A stretch of 64,000 bases of DNA from Verrucomicrobiia bacterium (GCA_011525685.1 WYBW01000120.1:31900-95899); one strand, 5' to 3'. Positions 1 through 11,483 are shown, counted from the first letter of the stretch. Notes: generated by a model from the sequence alone, not told the origin. Numbers and translations are program-made.

Positions 1-1854
<1,854 letters not shown>

Positions 1855-4800
1855 ATGAAACTCAACCCGTATCTGGCGGCCGCGTCAGCCTGCCTCTTGC
1901 TGGGAAGCTTGACTTCCCTCGCGCAACCCGCGTTCCCTCCGCCACCCGGAGGATGGACGTACATCTACAACGGCAACCAGTTGATTGTCGGTGACCCGGG
2001 CACGGGCTGGACCTCGCTGGACGGCACCTGGACGCACGACAACGGCTCCGATGAATGGGATGGCTCGACCATCGGCGGCGAATTCTCCACTGGCGGCTTT
2101 GGCATCGGCAATGGTCCCGGCGGCACCATTCTCGGCACGCAGGGCGGGGCCGATTATCTTCGCATCCAAGTGACTGGCGATCCGCGGGATTACGGCTATC
2201 CCGATCCCTCGAACCGCAAGATCTATTTTGGCCACAACATCGGGTCGGACATTGATCCGATCAAAGCCCAAACCATCATGCGGGACGGCGTTACGCTCAC
2301 TTTCCGGGCGCGCATCCCTACGCTGGCCAAGGCCGGGCCGCCGCTGGATCCCCTACATCGCGATGGCCAGCAGGCCAGTGGGGTGCAGCCTTATCCAGAC
2401 AGCGGCGACGGTTACGTGACCAGTGACGGCGGCAAGGGCAATTTTGTGGTCCGCGAAGGCGGCAATGGTCTCGATGTGCCCGCAGCCGCCATCGCGTTCT
2501 CGCTCACCCAGACCAACGACACCACCGGCGGCAATCCCGCGACCGGCCAGGCCGGTTTCGCCGGTCTGACCTTCAACGAGTTCAACGGCAATCAACCCAG
2601 TGCCAGCGTCAACTTCGGTCAAGGCAGCCGGACCAACCTGGTCCCCTTCGATCCGACGGAGTGGCATGAGCTGTACATCGTGCTTCGTGACGATCCGGCG
2701 GACATCGGCACGCATGAGGCGTTCATTTTCCTGGATGGCAACGTGGTGCCGTATGTATTCAAGATCACCGGCGGGACGGGCTCCGACCTGCCCGATTCCT
2801 TCCTCGCCATGGGCGGCTCCGCCACACCGCAAAACTTCGCGCTCGACGTGGATTGGTTTGGCTACAAGGACGAGGCGGTCTTTCCGCCCGGCGCCCTGCT
2901 TCCACCGTCAATCTTCGGCTTCGTGCCGGCGAACCGCGCGGCCTTCCACCCGGCCGCCAGCGGCCTGAGCTTCTCGGCCTCGGCCCTGATGCCCACCAAC
3001 ACGCTGCCCGCCTCGGGGTTCAAAGTGATATTGAATGGCCAGGATGTGAGCAGCCAGTTGTTGCTTACGGGCAACAACAACTCGCAGAGCCGGACCGCGA
3101 CCTTCAACGGCTTACAGCCCAACTCGGTTTACTCCGCCATCTACATCGTCACGGACTCGGGGGGACTCAGCACCACCAATGACGTTTCCTTCGATACGTT
3201 TGTCGAGGCCACGACGGTGGTGGTCGAGGCCGAGGATTACAATTACGGCGGCGGCGAATTCTTCGACAACCCGCCGCCCGGCCTCTACGCCGGCACCGGA
3301 GGCCTCCAGGGCATTGATTTCCATGACAGCACCTTGAACAGCTTCGGCACCTACCGCTTTGACGAGGTGGACACGGCGACCACCGCCGACGTCGCGCGCT
3401 CCAAGTTTACCAGCGTTGGCGCTACGGACTATCAGATTGGCGGCATCATTGCCGGTGAATGGCTGAACTATACGCGCACGCTCTCCAGCCCGGCCTATCA
3501 GTTGTGGGTGCGCGCCGCAACGACTGCAGCTCAACCACTCCGCGTGGACCGGGTGACTGGAGATCGCACCCAGCCCAACCAAACCCTACAGTTCGTGGGG
3601 ACGTTGGATATCCCTCGCACCGGCACGCTGAATCTGTTCGATTACTTCCAGCTCAAGGACATTCAAGGCCGACCCATCTCCATTCCAGCGGGAGCGGTCA
3701 CCACCCTGCGGTTGACCGCCCCGGCCGCCAATGGCGACCTGACACTCAATTATTTGATCTTGGTGCCCGCCACGGCCACAACGGACTCGCTAACCTCGGT
3801 TTCGCCTCTGCCCGGGGCGGTGGCGGTGAGAGCCGACGCGCCAATTGAGGCGACCCTATACGACGGGAGCACTCCAATCAGCGCGGCCTCGGTCAAGCTG
3901 CTGGTCGGCGGAAACGAAGTCGCTGCCACGGTCACCAAAGCGGGAAGTGTCACTTCCGTCAAATACACGCCTCCCGCGATCTGGTCGCCAGCCACCACCG
4001 TCACCCTCAGCCTCATCTACAATGACGGAGCAGATCGAACCAACAACTGGTCGTTCACCACCGCGAACTACCCGGTGCTCACGCCCAACATGAAGGTCAC
4101 GGATGCGACCACGCGTGGCTTCGTATGGCGGGTGCATCAAAATGAGGCCAATCAGGATGCGAATATGCAAAAGGTGCTCAATGCGCTTTCGGGCGCGCTG
4201 GGGTTGCCGAACCTTGCCGACCCCAATTCCCAAGGTCCGGCTTCCGCACCGGGCACCCCGGCCACTCCCGGCAACGGGATGATGACCTTCAACATTCCTA
4301 CCGTGATCAATGTGGGCCAGGATACCTTTGGCAACTTCGGCAGCTTCATCCCGGACGAACAGATGCCGGGCATCCCCGGACTGAACTTCAGCACCGATGG
4401 CATCGCTGTCGAGATCACCACGTTCATCACCCTGCCCAGCGGCCTCATTACCATGGGCGTGAACAGCGATGACGGCTTCCGCACGTTGGCCGGCTTCTTG
4501 AACCACACACCGCTCATCTTGGATCAGTTCGATGGCGGGCGGTCCTCCACCGACTCCATCTTCCAGTTCGCGGCCCAGGAAGCCGGGGTTTATGCCTTCC
4601 GAACGCTCTATGTCGAAGGCGGCGGCAACGCCAACTTGGAATGGTTCATCGTCAAGCCCGACGGCACGCGCGTGCTGGTCAACGACACGGACAACGGCGG
4701 TCCGGCCTCGTTCCAGCAGGGCACCATCCCCACGCCTCCAGTGGACGTGACGGTCAAGGCCAGCCTTAACGCCGGCGGCCAGGTGGTCATCGAATGGAGC

Positions 4801-4926
4801 GCGGGCACGCTCGAGTCCGCCACCGAAGTGGGCGGCGCGTATTCGACCGTCACCGGAGCGACCAGCCCGTACACGGTGAACCCCGCCGACGCTCCTCGGC
4901 GATACTTCCGGGTCCGCGTCCAGTAA
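1855..4926 (+). CDS. Large secreted protein with CBM6/malectin-like and PA14-like segments
   Basis: This is a 1023-residue exported protein of unknown function, probably binding carbohydrate at the cell surface or outside. The ATG at 1855 is chosen over an upstream in-frame GTG (1777) because it starts a good signal peptide (MKLNPYLAAASACLLLGSLTSLAQ). Residues about 25-360 look like a LamG-type beta-sandwich. About 450-640 begins with VVVEAEDYNYGGGEF, typical of CBM6/malectin-like domains. About 690-770 is Ig-like. About 800-970 contains GLITMGVNSDDGFRTL and LEWFIVKPDG, resembling a PA14 lectin-like domain. The protein ends in an Ig-like tail finishing RRYFRVRVQ, a common ending of exported verrucomicrobial proteins. 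No catalytic motif was recognised. It is followed by a hairpin terminator. The domain calls are my reading by eye. Confidence 0.82.
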   Translation: MKLNPYLAAASACLLLGSLTSLAQPAFPPPPGGWTYIYNGNQLIVGDPGTGWTSLDGTWTHDNGSDEWDGSTIGGEFSTGGFGIGNGPGGTILGTQGGADYLRIQVTGDPRDYGYPDPSNRKIYFGHNIGSDIDPIKAQTIMRDGVTLTFRARIPTLAKAGPPLDPLHRDGQQASGVQPYPDSGDGYVTSDGGKGNFVVREGGNGLDVPAAAIAFSLTQTNDTTGGNPATGQAGFAGLTFNEFNGNQPSASVNFGQGSRTNLVPFDPTEWHELYIVLRDDPADIGTHEAFIFLDGNVVPYVFKITGGTGSDLPDSFLAMGGSATPQNFALDVDWFGYKDEAVFPPGALLPPSIFGFVPANRAAFHPAASGLSFSASALMPTNTLPASGFKVILNGQDVSSQLLLTGNNNSQSRTATFNGLQPNSVYSAIYIVTDSGGLSTTNDVSFDTFVEATTVVVEAEDYNYGGGEFFDNPPPGLYAGTGGLQGIDFHDSTLNSFGTYRFDEVDTATTADVARSKFTSVGATDYQIGGIIAGEWLNYTRTLSSPAYQLWVRAATTAAQPLRVDRVTGDRTQPNQTLQFVGTLDIPRTGTLNLFDYFQLKDIQGRPISIPAGAVTTLRLTAPAANGDLTLNYLILVPATATTDSLTSVSPLPGAVAVRADAPIEATLYDGSTPISAASVKLLVGGNEVAATVTKAGSVTSVKYTPPAIWSPATTVTLSLIYNDGADRTNNWSFTTANYPVLTPNMKVTDATTRGFVWRVHQNEANQDANMQKVLNALSGALGLPNLADPNSQGPASAPGTPATPGNGMMTFNIPTVINVGQDTFGNFGSFIPDEQMPGIPGLNFSTDGIAVEITTFITLPSGLITMGVNSDDGFRTLAGFLNHTPLILDQFDGGRSSTDSIFQFAAQEAGVYAFRTLYVEGGGNANLEWFIVKPDGTRVLVNDTDNGGPASFQQGTIPTPPVDVTVKASLNAGGQVVIEWSAGTLESATEVGGAYSTVTGATSPYTVNPADAPRRYFRVRVQ

Positions 4927-4951
4927 CTTAAGCACCCATACCCAACCCATC

Positions 4952-4990
4952 CCGCCGAGCCGCGCTCACCGCGAGGCCCGGCGGCTTTTT
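4952..4990 (+). terminator. Probable intrinsic terminator
   Basis: A GC-rich imperfect stem (CCGCCGAGCCGCG on the left, CGCGAGGCCCGGCGG on the right) is followed immediately by CTTTTTG. It lies about 25 bases after the stop of the large secreted protein and ahead of lysS. It would end transcription of the former and make lysS a separate unit. Confidence 0.6.
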
Positions 4991-5047
4991 GTCCGGTGGT
5001 TTGTTTGCTTGGATTTCCGGGCGGATTCGTGTTTCATCTCCCGCCGC

Positions 5048-6592
5048 ATGTCCATGGACGATACCAATTCACTGATCGAACAACGCAAAGCCAAGCTCGC
5101 GGCCCTGCGCTCGAAGGGCATTGATCCGTTCCGGAACAAATTCACCCCCACGGAAACCTGCCAGCAGGCGCGGGCCAACTACCTCGAGGGCCGGGAAGTC
5201 GCTCTCGCCGGGCGCATCACCGCGCATCGCGAGATGGGCAAGAGCCAGTTCATTGACATTCGCGACCAGAGCGGGCGGATGCAGGTCTATGCGCAAAAGA
5301 ATGTCCTTGGCGAGGAGCAATGGAACATCTTCACTCATCTTGACCTGGGAGACTTCATCGGCGTTCGCGGAACACTGTTCATCACCAAGACCGGCGAGAT
5401 TTCCGTGAAGCTGGGTAGTGGGACAGGCGTCTCGCCTGTCCAGACTAGCTCTTCACCAGCCCCCCAACCCAAGACAGGCGGGATGCCCATCCCACTAGCC
5501 CCCTTCACCATCCTCGCCAAGGCGCTGCGTCCGCCGCCGGCCAAATGGCACGGGCTGGAGGACACCGAGATTCGCTATCGCCAGCGCTACCTGGACCTCA
5601 TCGGCAATCCCGAGGTAAGGGAACTTTTCCTCAAGCGCAGCGCCATCGTGCATGAAATCCGCCAGTTCTTTCACGGCCGCGGCTACGTGGAAGTCGAGAC
5701 GCCGGTGATGCAGGCGATTCCCGGCGGCGCGGCGGCCCAACCGTTCAAGACCTGGCACAACGCGCTGGGCTGCGAGTTTTACCTGCGCATCGCATTGGAG
5801 TTGTATCACAAGCGGCTGCTGGTGGGCGGGATTGACCGACTGTTCGAGATTGGCAAGAACTTCCGCAACGAAGGCCTCTCGCGGCGGCATAATCCCGAGT
5901 TCACCATGCTCGAGGCGTATCAGGCGTTCGGCGATTACGAGACGATGATGGAGACGGTCGAGTCGCTTATCAAACACGTCGCGCAAAAGGTCCTTGGCAC
6001 ACTGGTCATTGACATCAAGGACGCCGAAGGCAAGGTCGCCAAGACCATTGATCTCACCAAATGGAAGCGCGCCAAATACAAGGACCTCGTCCGCGCCGTC
6101 GCCGGCCAAGATTGGTTCGACGTCACTCCGGCGGAACGCCGTCGCCGGGCGATGGAGGACCTGAAACTCGCGGGCGACATCGCCACCGGCTACGAAGATT
6201 TTGAAGTCACCGGCGCCGTGTTCGAGAAACTCGTGGAGCCGACGCTCATCCAGCCCACCTTCGTCACGCATCTGCCGAAACAACTCGTGCCGCTGGCCAA
6301 GCTCTCGCCCGACGATCCCTCCACCGTCGAAGTCTTCGAGTGCTGCATCAACGGCCAGGAAATCGCGCCCGGCTACACCGAACAGAACGATCCCATCGCC
6401 CAGCGCGAAGTGCTGGAGCATCAGGCCGGCGGGGAACAGCAAAAGCTCGATGAAGATTTCCTGGTCGCCCTCGAACACGGCATGCCCCCGGCGGGCGGCA
6501 TCGGCATCGGGATTGACCGCCTGTGCATGATGCTCCTCGGCCAGGAAAGCATCCGCGACGTGATCCTGTTCCCGCAGTTGAAGCCGAAGTGA
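5048..6592 (+). CDS. lysS: Lysine--tRNA ligase (class II) with an in-frame palindromic insertion
   Basis: Charges tRNA-Lys with lysine in the cytosol. The 514-residue frame shows an N-terminal OB-fold anticodon-binding domain (VALAGRITAHREMGKSQFIDI). It also has class II motif 2 (FRNEGLSRRHNPEFTMLE) and motif 3 (GGIGIGIDRLCMMLLG). The ATG at 5048 is chosen because MSMDDTNSLIEQRKAKLAAL is family-like; ATG 5054 is an alternative, and the upstream TTG at 5009 adds non-family residues. Between the OB fold and the conserved LRPPPAKWHGLEDTEIRYRQ about 26 extra residues (about 124-150) are encoded by a palindromic repeat (5418-5495). LysRS normally has only a few residues at this junction. The core motifs are intact, so the enzyme should be active. 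Confidence 0.96.
   Translation: MSMDDTNSLIEQRKAKLAALRSKGIDPFRNKFTPTETCQQARANYLEGREVALAGRITAHREMGKSQFIDIRDQSGRMQVYAQKNVLGEEQWNIFTHLDLGDFIGVRGTLFITKTGEISVKLGSGTGVSPVQTSSSPAPQPKTGGMPIPLAPFTILAKALRPPPAKWHGLEDTEIRYRQRYLDLIGNPEVRELFLKRSAIVHEIRQFFHGRGYVEVETPVMQAIPGGAAAQPFKTWHNALGCEFYLRIALELYHKRLLVGGIDRLFEIGKNFRNEGLSRRHNPEFTMLEAYQAFGDYETMMETVESLIKHVAQKVLGTLVIDIKDAEGKVAKTIDLTKWKRAKYKDLVRAVAGQDWFDVTPAERRRRAMEDLKLAGDIATGYEDFEVTGAVFEKLVEPTLIQPTFVTHLPKQLVPLAKLSPDDPSTVEVFECCINGQEIAPGYTEQNDPIAQREVLEHQAGGEQQKLDEDFLVALEHGMPPAGGIGIGIDRLCMMLLGQESIRDVILFPQLKPK
5418..5495. repeat. REPIN-like palindromic doublet inserted in frame in lysS
   Basis: Two 23-base arms (5418-5440 and 5473-5495) are reverse complements at 19 of 23 positions and are separated by 32 bases. 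The left arm contains its own perfect hairpin GACAGGCG-TCT-CGCCTGTC. The unit is 78 bases, exactly 26 codons, and reads without a stop as the peptide TGVSPVQ...TGGMPIPL. Two inverted hairpin units around a spacer is the architecture of REPINs, which are non-autonomous elements moved by RAYT (TnpA-REP) transposases. The element type is inferred from structure only. Confidence 0.75.
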
Positions 6593-6690
6593 TCATCCCC
6601 GATCGAACAACCCTGTCGAATTGACAGTGGCGAGGCGGGAAGGATCGCGGGGAGGTTGGCTTTGACAGGATGAACGCGAGTCGTTAGGCT

Positions 6691-7263
6691 TTGCTTGTGC
6701 CTGTTGCGGCCGATCAACTTGTCACTGTCAGCGAATTCCGCAGGTTGCCGGAAGGACCGCCGTATTATCAGCTCATCCACGGAAGATTGCTCGTGTCACC
6801 TTCGCCCAACCGTTACCACCAGGACATCTGCCAGAACTTGCTCGTGATGCTGCGCAACCATCTGGACAAGCATCCGGTAGGCGTGGTTTATCACTCCCCT
6901 TCGGACGTCTATCTGACCAGTTACGACGCGTATCAGCCCGACCTTTATTTCGTCTCGAACGCCAACGCGGGCATTCTGACGCCGCAAGGCGCGGCGGGCG
7001 CGCCGGACTTGGTGGTGGAAATTCTGTCGGCGGGCACGGAACATTACGACCGCGAACTCAAGCGCAAGGTCTATGCGCAGGCCGGCGTGAAGGAACTGTG
7101 GCTGATTGACCCGGATGCCAAGGAAGTTCAGGTCCATCGATTGAATCCCAAGTCCAGAAAGTCCGTGATCGCTTACGGACCTCGATCCAGATTTCGTTCG
7201 GCGTTGTTGCCCGACCTGGTGATTCGGACGGACAAGGTGTTCCAAGCATCACGTTTGGGCTGA
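6691..7263 (+). CDS. Uma2-family (DUF820) PD-(D/E)XK nuclease-fold protein
   Basis: A 190-residue protein of the Uma2 family, which has a restriction-endonuclease-like fold and mostly unknown cellular role. Visible features are the N-terminal LPEGPPYYQLIHGRLLVSPSP, the acidic-residue segments QPDLYFVSN and GAPDLVVEILS, and the closing RELKRKVYAQAGVKELWLIDP. This order and spacing is typical of Uma2. The start is uncertain: TTG at 6691 and GTG at 6697 are both possible, and no ATG fits. It stands alone between lysS and a VCBS protein. Families of Uma2 paralogues are common in cyanobacteria, planctomycetes and verrucomicrobia. Substrate unknown. Confidence 0.85.
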   Translation: MLVPVAADQLVTVSEFRRLPEGPPYYQLIHGRLLVSPSPNRYHQDICQNLLVMLRNHLDKHPVGVVYHSPSDVYLTSYDAYQPDLYFVSNANAGILTPQGAAGAPDLVVEILSAGTEHYDRELKRKVYAQAGVKELWLIDPDAKEVQVHRLNPKSRKSVIAYGPRSRFRSALLPDLVIRTDKVFQASRLG

Positions 7264-7396
7264 GGCCGCGTGGACCGCCGGCCTCCTCGCTGAACGTTGC
7301 CACAGCCAAACCACTCCAGGCGCGCAGCCTTGCGCCGAGACCAACCCTTTCGCCGGTGGAGAGTTTACCGGCCACCGTTGAATACTGTAGCTCACG

Positions 7397-8683
7397 ATGA
7401 ACCGAAGCGCGTCATTACGCAGCCACCACCCCGGCTTTGGTGGGAGCGGGATGCTGGCAGCATGGCTGGTGCTCTGTTCAACGGCAATCGGAGCGGAAGC
7501 AAATCGGGTTGCAGCGCTTCCACTGTCAGTCAGCGCCGCTTCAGGTCCAACCTGGAAGCGGCATGTGATTGATGATTCGTCCCGGGGCGCTGATGGGGTG
7601 AAGCTCGGTGATCTCAACGGAGATGGCTTGCCGGACATCGTCACCGGGTGGGAAGAAGGCGGCGAAGTGCGAGTCTATCTCAATCCCGGCCCGCATCAGG
7701 CGCAACAGCGCTGGCCGCGCGTCACCGTTGGCGAGGTTGGAAGCCCGGAAGATGCCATATTTGCCGACCTCGACGGCGATGGCCGATTGGACGTGGTCAG
7801 TTGCACGGAGGGCAGCACCCGAACGGTTTACTGGCATCGCCATCGTGGTGACATGCCGAACTTCCTAATGCCTGAGCAGTGGAGCACCGCGGCCTTTCCG
7901 GCGACGAGCAACGCGCAGCAGTGGATGCAAGCCGTCGCGCTGGACCTGGACGGCCAGCATGGCCTTGATGTGGTGCTGGCTTCCAAAGGTGAAAACGCAA
8001 GCATCGGCTGGCTGCGATCGCCCGGGCGGGCGGATGATCCTGGTGCGTGGACCTACCACTCGTTGCGCAAGGCGGGCTGGATCATGTCGCTCATCGCGCA
8101 AGACCTGGATGGTGACGGCGACCTGGACGTGCTGTTCAGCGACCGCAGAGGCGAACGCAGCGGCGTGTTCTGGCTGGAGAATCCCGGCGCGGGCGACAAT
8201 CGCCATCACGCTCCGTGGCACGAGCACGCCATCGGCGGACTTGGCCGCGAAGCGATGTTCGCCGACCTCGGAGACGTGAACCGGGATGGCCTCACGGACG
8301 TGGCGGTAGCGGTGAAGCCCCGCGACATCGTTGTCTGCCTTCGCAAGCCGGACGGTGGTTGGAGCGAACACGTTTTGACTTTGGACGGCACCGGCATTGG
8401 CAATGCAAAGGCGGTCAAGATCGCCGATGTCAACCGCGACGGCTGGCCGGACTTGTTGTTCACTTGCGAAGGGGCGACTGGCGAGCGCGAGGGCATCATC
8501 TGGCTGGAACGCCAACCGCACGGCCCGTGGTTGCAACGTCCGCTCGGGGGGCCGGCGGGAGTGAAATTCGACTTGATGCAGACGCTCGATCTGGATGGCG
8601 ACGGTGATCTGGATGTCATCACTTGCGAGGAGAGCGACGGACTGGGCGTGATTTGGTACGAGAACCCAACGCCGCGCCCGTGA
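7397..8683 (+). CDS. Secreted VCBS/FG-GAP repeat protein
   Basis: A 428-residue exported protein, probably a seven-bladed beta-propeller. An N-terminal segment with a hydrophobic stretch (MLAAWLVLCSTAIGAEA) is a signal peptide. The rest carries seven calcium-binding FG-GAP/VCBS motifs: DLNGDGLPD, DLDGDGRLD, DLDGQHGLD, DLDGDGDLD, DVNRDGLTD, DVNRDGWPD and DLDGDGDLD. Such propellers are ligand-binding or structural modules in surface proteins; no catalytic residues were recognised. The gene lies 130 bases after the Uma2 gene and converges on a Gfo/Idh/MocA gene. A second VCBS-type protein occurs at 26362-27681. Confidence 0.85.
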   Translation: MNRSASLRSHHPGFGGSGMLAAWLVLCSTAIGAEANRVAALPLSVSAASGPTWKRHVIDDSSRGADGVKLGDLNGDGLPDIVTGWEEGGEVRVYLNPGPHQAQQRWPRVTVGEVGSPEDAIFADLDGDGRLDVVSCTEGSTRTVYWHRHRGDMPNFLMPEQWSTAAFPATSNAQQWMQAVALDLDGQHGLDVVLASKGENASIGWLRSPGRADDPGAWTYHSLRKAGWIMSLIAQDLDGDGDLDVLFSDRRGERSGVFWLENPGAGDNRHHAPWHEHAIGGLGREAMFADLGDVNRDGLTDVAVAVKPRDIVVCLRKPDGGWSEHVLTLDGTGIGNAKAVKIADVNRDGWPDLLFTCEGATGEREGIIWLERQPHGPWLQRPLGGPAGVKFDLMQTLDLDGDGDLDVITCEESDGLGVIWYENPTPRP

Positions 8684-8743
8684 CCAACCGGTTCACAGCA
8701 GTCACGATTGGGCGGGCATCCGGATCGCAGGTTGATTGGCGGG

Positions 8744-10183
8744 TTAACTGAGTTCCCACCCAGGGCGGTAACTGCCCTTGAGGAATTTCTCGGCCTCCGG
8801 CGCGTTCGTGGCTTTCATCGCCTTGGCATCCCACTGGATGATCTTCTGCGTCCGCATCGCAACCAGACCGAGCAAACCCACTTCCGTGAGGACCGCGCCG
8901 TAATCGAAATTCGCGCTGGCGGGCGGACCGCCTTTGCAGGCGTCCAGCCAGTCGCGATGATGTCCCTTGGACCGAGGCAGCTTTTGGGGCGGACGTTCAT
9001 AGGCTTCGTCGCGCGAACCAGGCAGCAGCGTGGGCCGGCCTCCCCATCCGGCGCAAGTCAGCAGCCCCTTGTCGCCGACAAACAAAATACCGTTGCCGCC
9101 GGCGCCCAACCGGTCCTCAGGCTCCAGCCCTTCCGGTCGCGCCGGCATCAGCCCGCCTTCGTACCAGGTGAACTTCACTGGCGGCATGTTTCCCCGCGCG
9201 CCGAAGCGATACGTGTAAAGGCCGCCGGGCGGAGCAATCTGCGGGTCCACTCCCCCGACCGCGTGCGCCTCAATCGTCAGGGGTTCGCGTAAGTCCAGCG
9301 CCCACAGTGCGGGATCGAAGTTGTGGCAGAAAAAGTCGCCGATGGGCGCCGTGCCAAAATCCCAGAAGTCGCGCCAGGTGACTGGATTGTAGGCGGCGCT
9401 GTAAGGCCGGGTGGCACGCGGGCCGAGCCACAAGTCCCAGTTCATTCCCTTGGGCACCTCCGACGTGGGCGGCGTGCCGCTGGTGAGCTGCTTGTTCCAA
9501 CGCGAGGCGCTGGTCCAGGCGTGGACCTCGCGCACGTCACCAATCGCCCCGGACCAGATGATTTCGCAGGTCGTGCGAATGTCGTTGCCCGAGTGTCCTT
9601 GGTTGCCCAACTGGGTGGCGACTCCGGTTTCGCGGGCCACGCGGGCCACCAACCGCGCCTCGGCGACATTGTGGGTGAGCGGCTTTTCGCAATAAACGTG
9701 TTTGCCCTGCCGCATCGCGGCCAGGCAGACATACGCATGAAGATGATCCGGTGTGGCGCAGAGCACGGCGTCAATGGCTTTTTCCTTTTCCAGCATGACC
9801 CGGAAATCCTCGTAGTCGTTGACCTTGAAATTGGGCGTCTTGGCCGCGTAATGCTCCTGCGCCGATTTCTTGACCAAGAGGCGACCGGCTTCATACCGGT
9901 AATAAAACGCGCGCAGGTCCTGATATTCGGCGGGATCGGCCACGGCAATGATTTGCGCGTCGGCTTGGGCGGTCAGGGCCCGCAAGTTGGTCATGCCTTG
10001 GCCACCGCAACCGATGATGGCCACGTTGACCTTCTCACTGGGAGGCACAAACTTCGCACCGCCCAAAACGTGGCGGGGGACGATGGTGAAAGCGGCCACG
10101 GCCGCGGTCGAGCGGGCCAGAAACTGGCGGCGGGTGCAGGCGGCGTTGCGTTTGGCGAGTGCGGGAGTCTTCTTTGTCTTCAT
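8744..10183 (-). CDS. Tat-exported Gfo/Idh/MocA-family oxidoreductase (copy 1)
   Basis: A 479-residue NAD(P)-dependent sugar oxidoreductase-like protein. The start at 10183 (MKTKKTPALAKRNAACTRRQFLARS) gives a twin-arginine signal (TRRQFLARS) followed by a hydrophobic stretch; a longer upstream frame has no signal-like start. The Rossmann motif is VNVAIIGCGGQGMTNLRAL, followed by the family dinucleotide/sugar-site motif [11 protein letters not shown]. The tail [22 protein letters not shown] closely matches the tail of the protein at 28607-29944, showing paralogy. Members of this exported subfamily are abundant in verrucomicrobia and planctomycetes, and their sugar substrates are mostly unknown. 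The gene is single and divergent from the esterase at 10541. Confidence 0.9.
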   Translation of the reverse strand: MKTKKTPALAKRNAACTRRQFLARSTAAVAAFTIVPRHVLGGAKFVPPSEKVNVAIIGCGGQGMTNLRALTAQADAQIIAVADPAEYQDLRAFYYRYEAGRLLVKKSAQEHYAAKTPNFKVNDYEDFRVMLEKEKAIDAVLCATPDHLHAYVCLAAMRQGKHVYCEKPLTHNVAEARLVARVARETGVATQLGNQGHSGNDIRTTCEIIWSGAIGDVREVHAWTSASRWNKQLTSGTPPTSEVPKGMNWDLWLGPRATRPYSAAYNPVTWRDFWDFGTAPIGDFFCHNFDPALWALDLREPLTIEAHAVGGVDPQIAPPGGLYTYRFGARGNMPPVKFTWYEGGLMPARPEGLEPEDRLGAGGNGILFVGDKGLLTCAGWGGRPTLLPGSRDEAYERPPQKLPRSKGHHRDWLDACKGGPPASANFDYGAVLTEVGLLGLVAMRTQKIIQWDAKAMKATNAPEAEKFLKGSYRPGWELS

Positions 10184-10540
10184 ACAACACTTGGTCTTGC
10201 TTTGATTTCCGTGGGACTGCGGCCAGCCTGCCGGACCGGCGACCAGCCTCAACGCGATTATGCCCCGGCCTTGGCCCGGCTCAAGGGTTATTCCGCGGCG
10301 ACACCCCACTCGCCTTGACTTTCCTCGATCCCACCCTGCCGAGAATGGCTTGGTTTGTTCCAACCACCGAGGCCGGCGGCCAGCGCGCGGCGAGGCTGGG
10401 TTCGGATGGAGCACATCGCAAACGAGCAGGCACTCGAAAGCTTGTCTCCGCAGACTCGCCTTTTTCGATCCGGCAGAGTAGAACTCGGCGCAGTGAAATT
10501 TCCGTTGCCGCTTCCCCAACCCAGCACGCCCAGCCCCACC
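10184..10540. other. Divergent gene-free stretch
   Basis: These 357 bases lie between the starts of the copy 1 oxidoreductase (minus) and the esterase (plus). They should hold both promoters, but I see no convincing consensus elements. There are GC-rich patches (for example around 10365-10400) but no clear hairpin element and no supported gene. Confidence 0.5.
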
Positions 10541-11377
10541 ATGCATTCATCACTCCATTTCCTGCTTCGACTGTTTCTCGCCTTTGCCGTCATCGAAACG
10601 GCTTGGTCCCAAGGAACGTCGAACCCCGAATACCGGTTGGAGAAGGACATTCCGTACCGCGAAGGGGACGCCCTGACTGATTACATGAAGGAGCGTTGCC
10701 GGTTGGATGTGTACCGACCGCTTGACCTCAAGGGATTCCCCACGGTGGTGTGGTTTCACGGCGGCGGGCTTACCAGCGGCAGCCGCTCGATTCCAAGCGG
10801 GCTGCAAGGGAAAGGGTTTGCCGTGGTCGCGGCCGGCTATCGCCTCAGTCCCCGGGTGAAGTCGCCGGCTTACATCGAAGACGCGGCGGCGGCGGTTGCC
10901 TGGACTTTCCGGCACATCGGCCAATACGGAGGTGACACCAACCGCATCTTCGTCAGCGGCCACTCGGCGGGAGGCTACCTTGCCAGCATGGTCGGTCTCG
11001 ACAAACGGTGGCTGGCCGCGGAGGGCATTGATGCCAATCTCATCGCCGGGCTGGTGTCTTACAGCGGACACGCCATCACGCACTTCACGATTCGGGCCGA
11101 ACGCAACATTCCTGAGAAGCAACCCCTCGTGGACGATCTTGCGCCTTTGTTCCATGTTCGCAAAGACGCGCCACCTTTGCTTTTGATCACCGGAGACCGG
11201 GAACTGGAGTTGCTCGGGCGTTACGAGGAATCCGCCTACCTGTGGCGCATGATGAAGGAAGTTGGACACCCCGGCACCAGGCTGCACGAACTCGAAGGCT
11301 TCGATCACGGGCAAATGGCCGAACCTGCCCATGCCCTGCTGGTCGGTTTCGTCCGAACGGTTTCCGCAAAGCCGTGA
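10541..11377 (+). CDS. Secreted alpha/beta-hydrolase esterase (HSL/acetyl-esterase type)
   Basis: A 278-residue exported carboxylesterase-like enzyme. The signal peptide is MHSSLHFLLRLFLAFAVIETAWSQ. The oxyanion-hole motif HGGG is at residues 73-76, the nucleophile elbow GHSAGG places Ser142, the acid is in LLITGDRELEL and the histidine is in GFDHGQM near the C-terminus. This order is typical of the hormone-sensitive-lipase/acetylxylan-esterase-like group, so removal of acetyl or other acyl groups from a sugar is plausible but not shown. ATG 10541 is preferred to upstream in-frame starts because it begins the signal peptide. It precedes the metzincin gene on the same strand. Confidence 0.88.
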   Translation: MHSSLHFLLRLFLAFAVIETAWSQGTSNPEYRLEKDIPYREGDALTDYMKERCRLDVYRPLDLKGFPTVVWFHGGGLTSGSRSIPSGLQGKGFAVVAAGYRLSPRVKSPAYIEDAAAAVAWTFRHIGQYGGDTNRIFVSGHSAGGYLASMVGLDKRWLAAEGIDANLIAGLVSYSGHAITHFTIRAERNIPEKQPLVDDLAPLFHVRKDAPPLLLITGDRELELLGRYEESAYLWRMMKEVGHPGTRLHELEGFDHGQMAEPAHALLVGFVRTVSAKP

Positions 11378-11483
11378 GCGGGGAACAACAGCTATTCGCC
11401 GCGTCGGCTTCAACCCGATCTGGTCCTGCCTGCGGGCTGGGTTGAAATCCATAACAGTCTTAACAACGCGAACCGCGTGAGGC

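Noticed and set aside
10184..10546. Longer N-terminus for the copy 1 oxidoreductase
   Set aside because: The twin-arginine signal starts at 10183; upstream residues are non-family.
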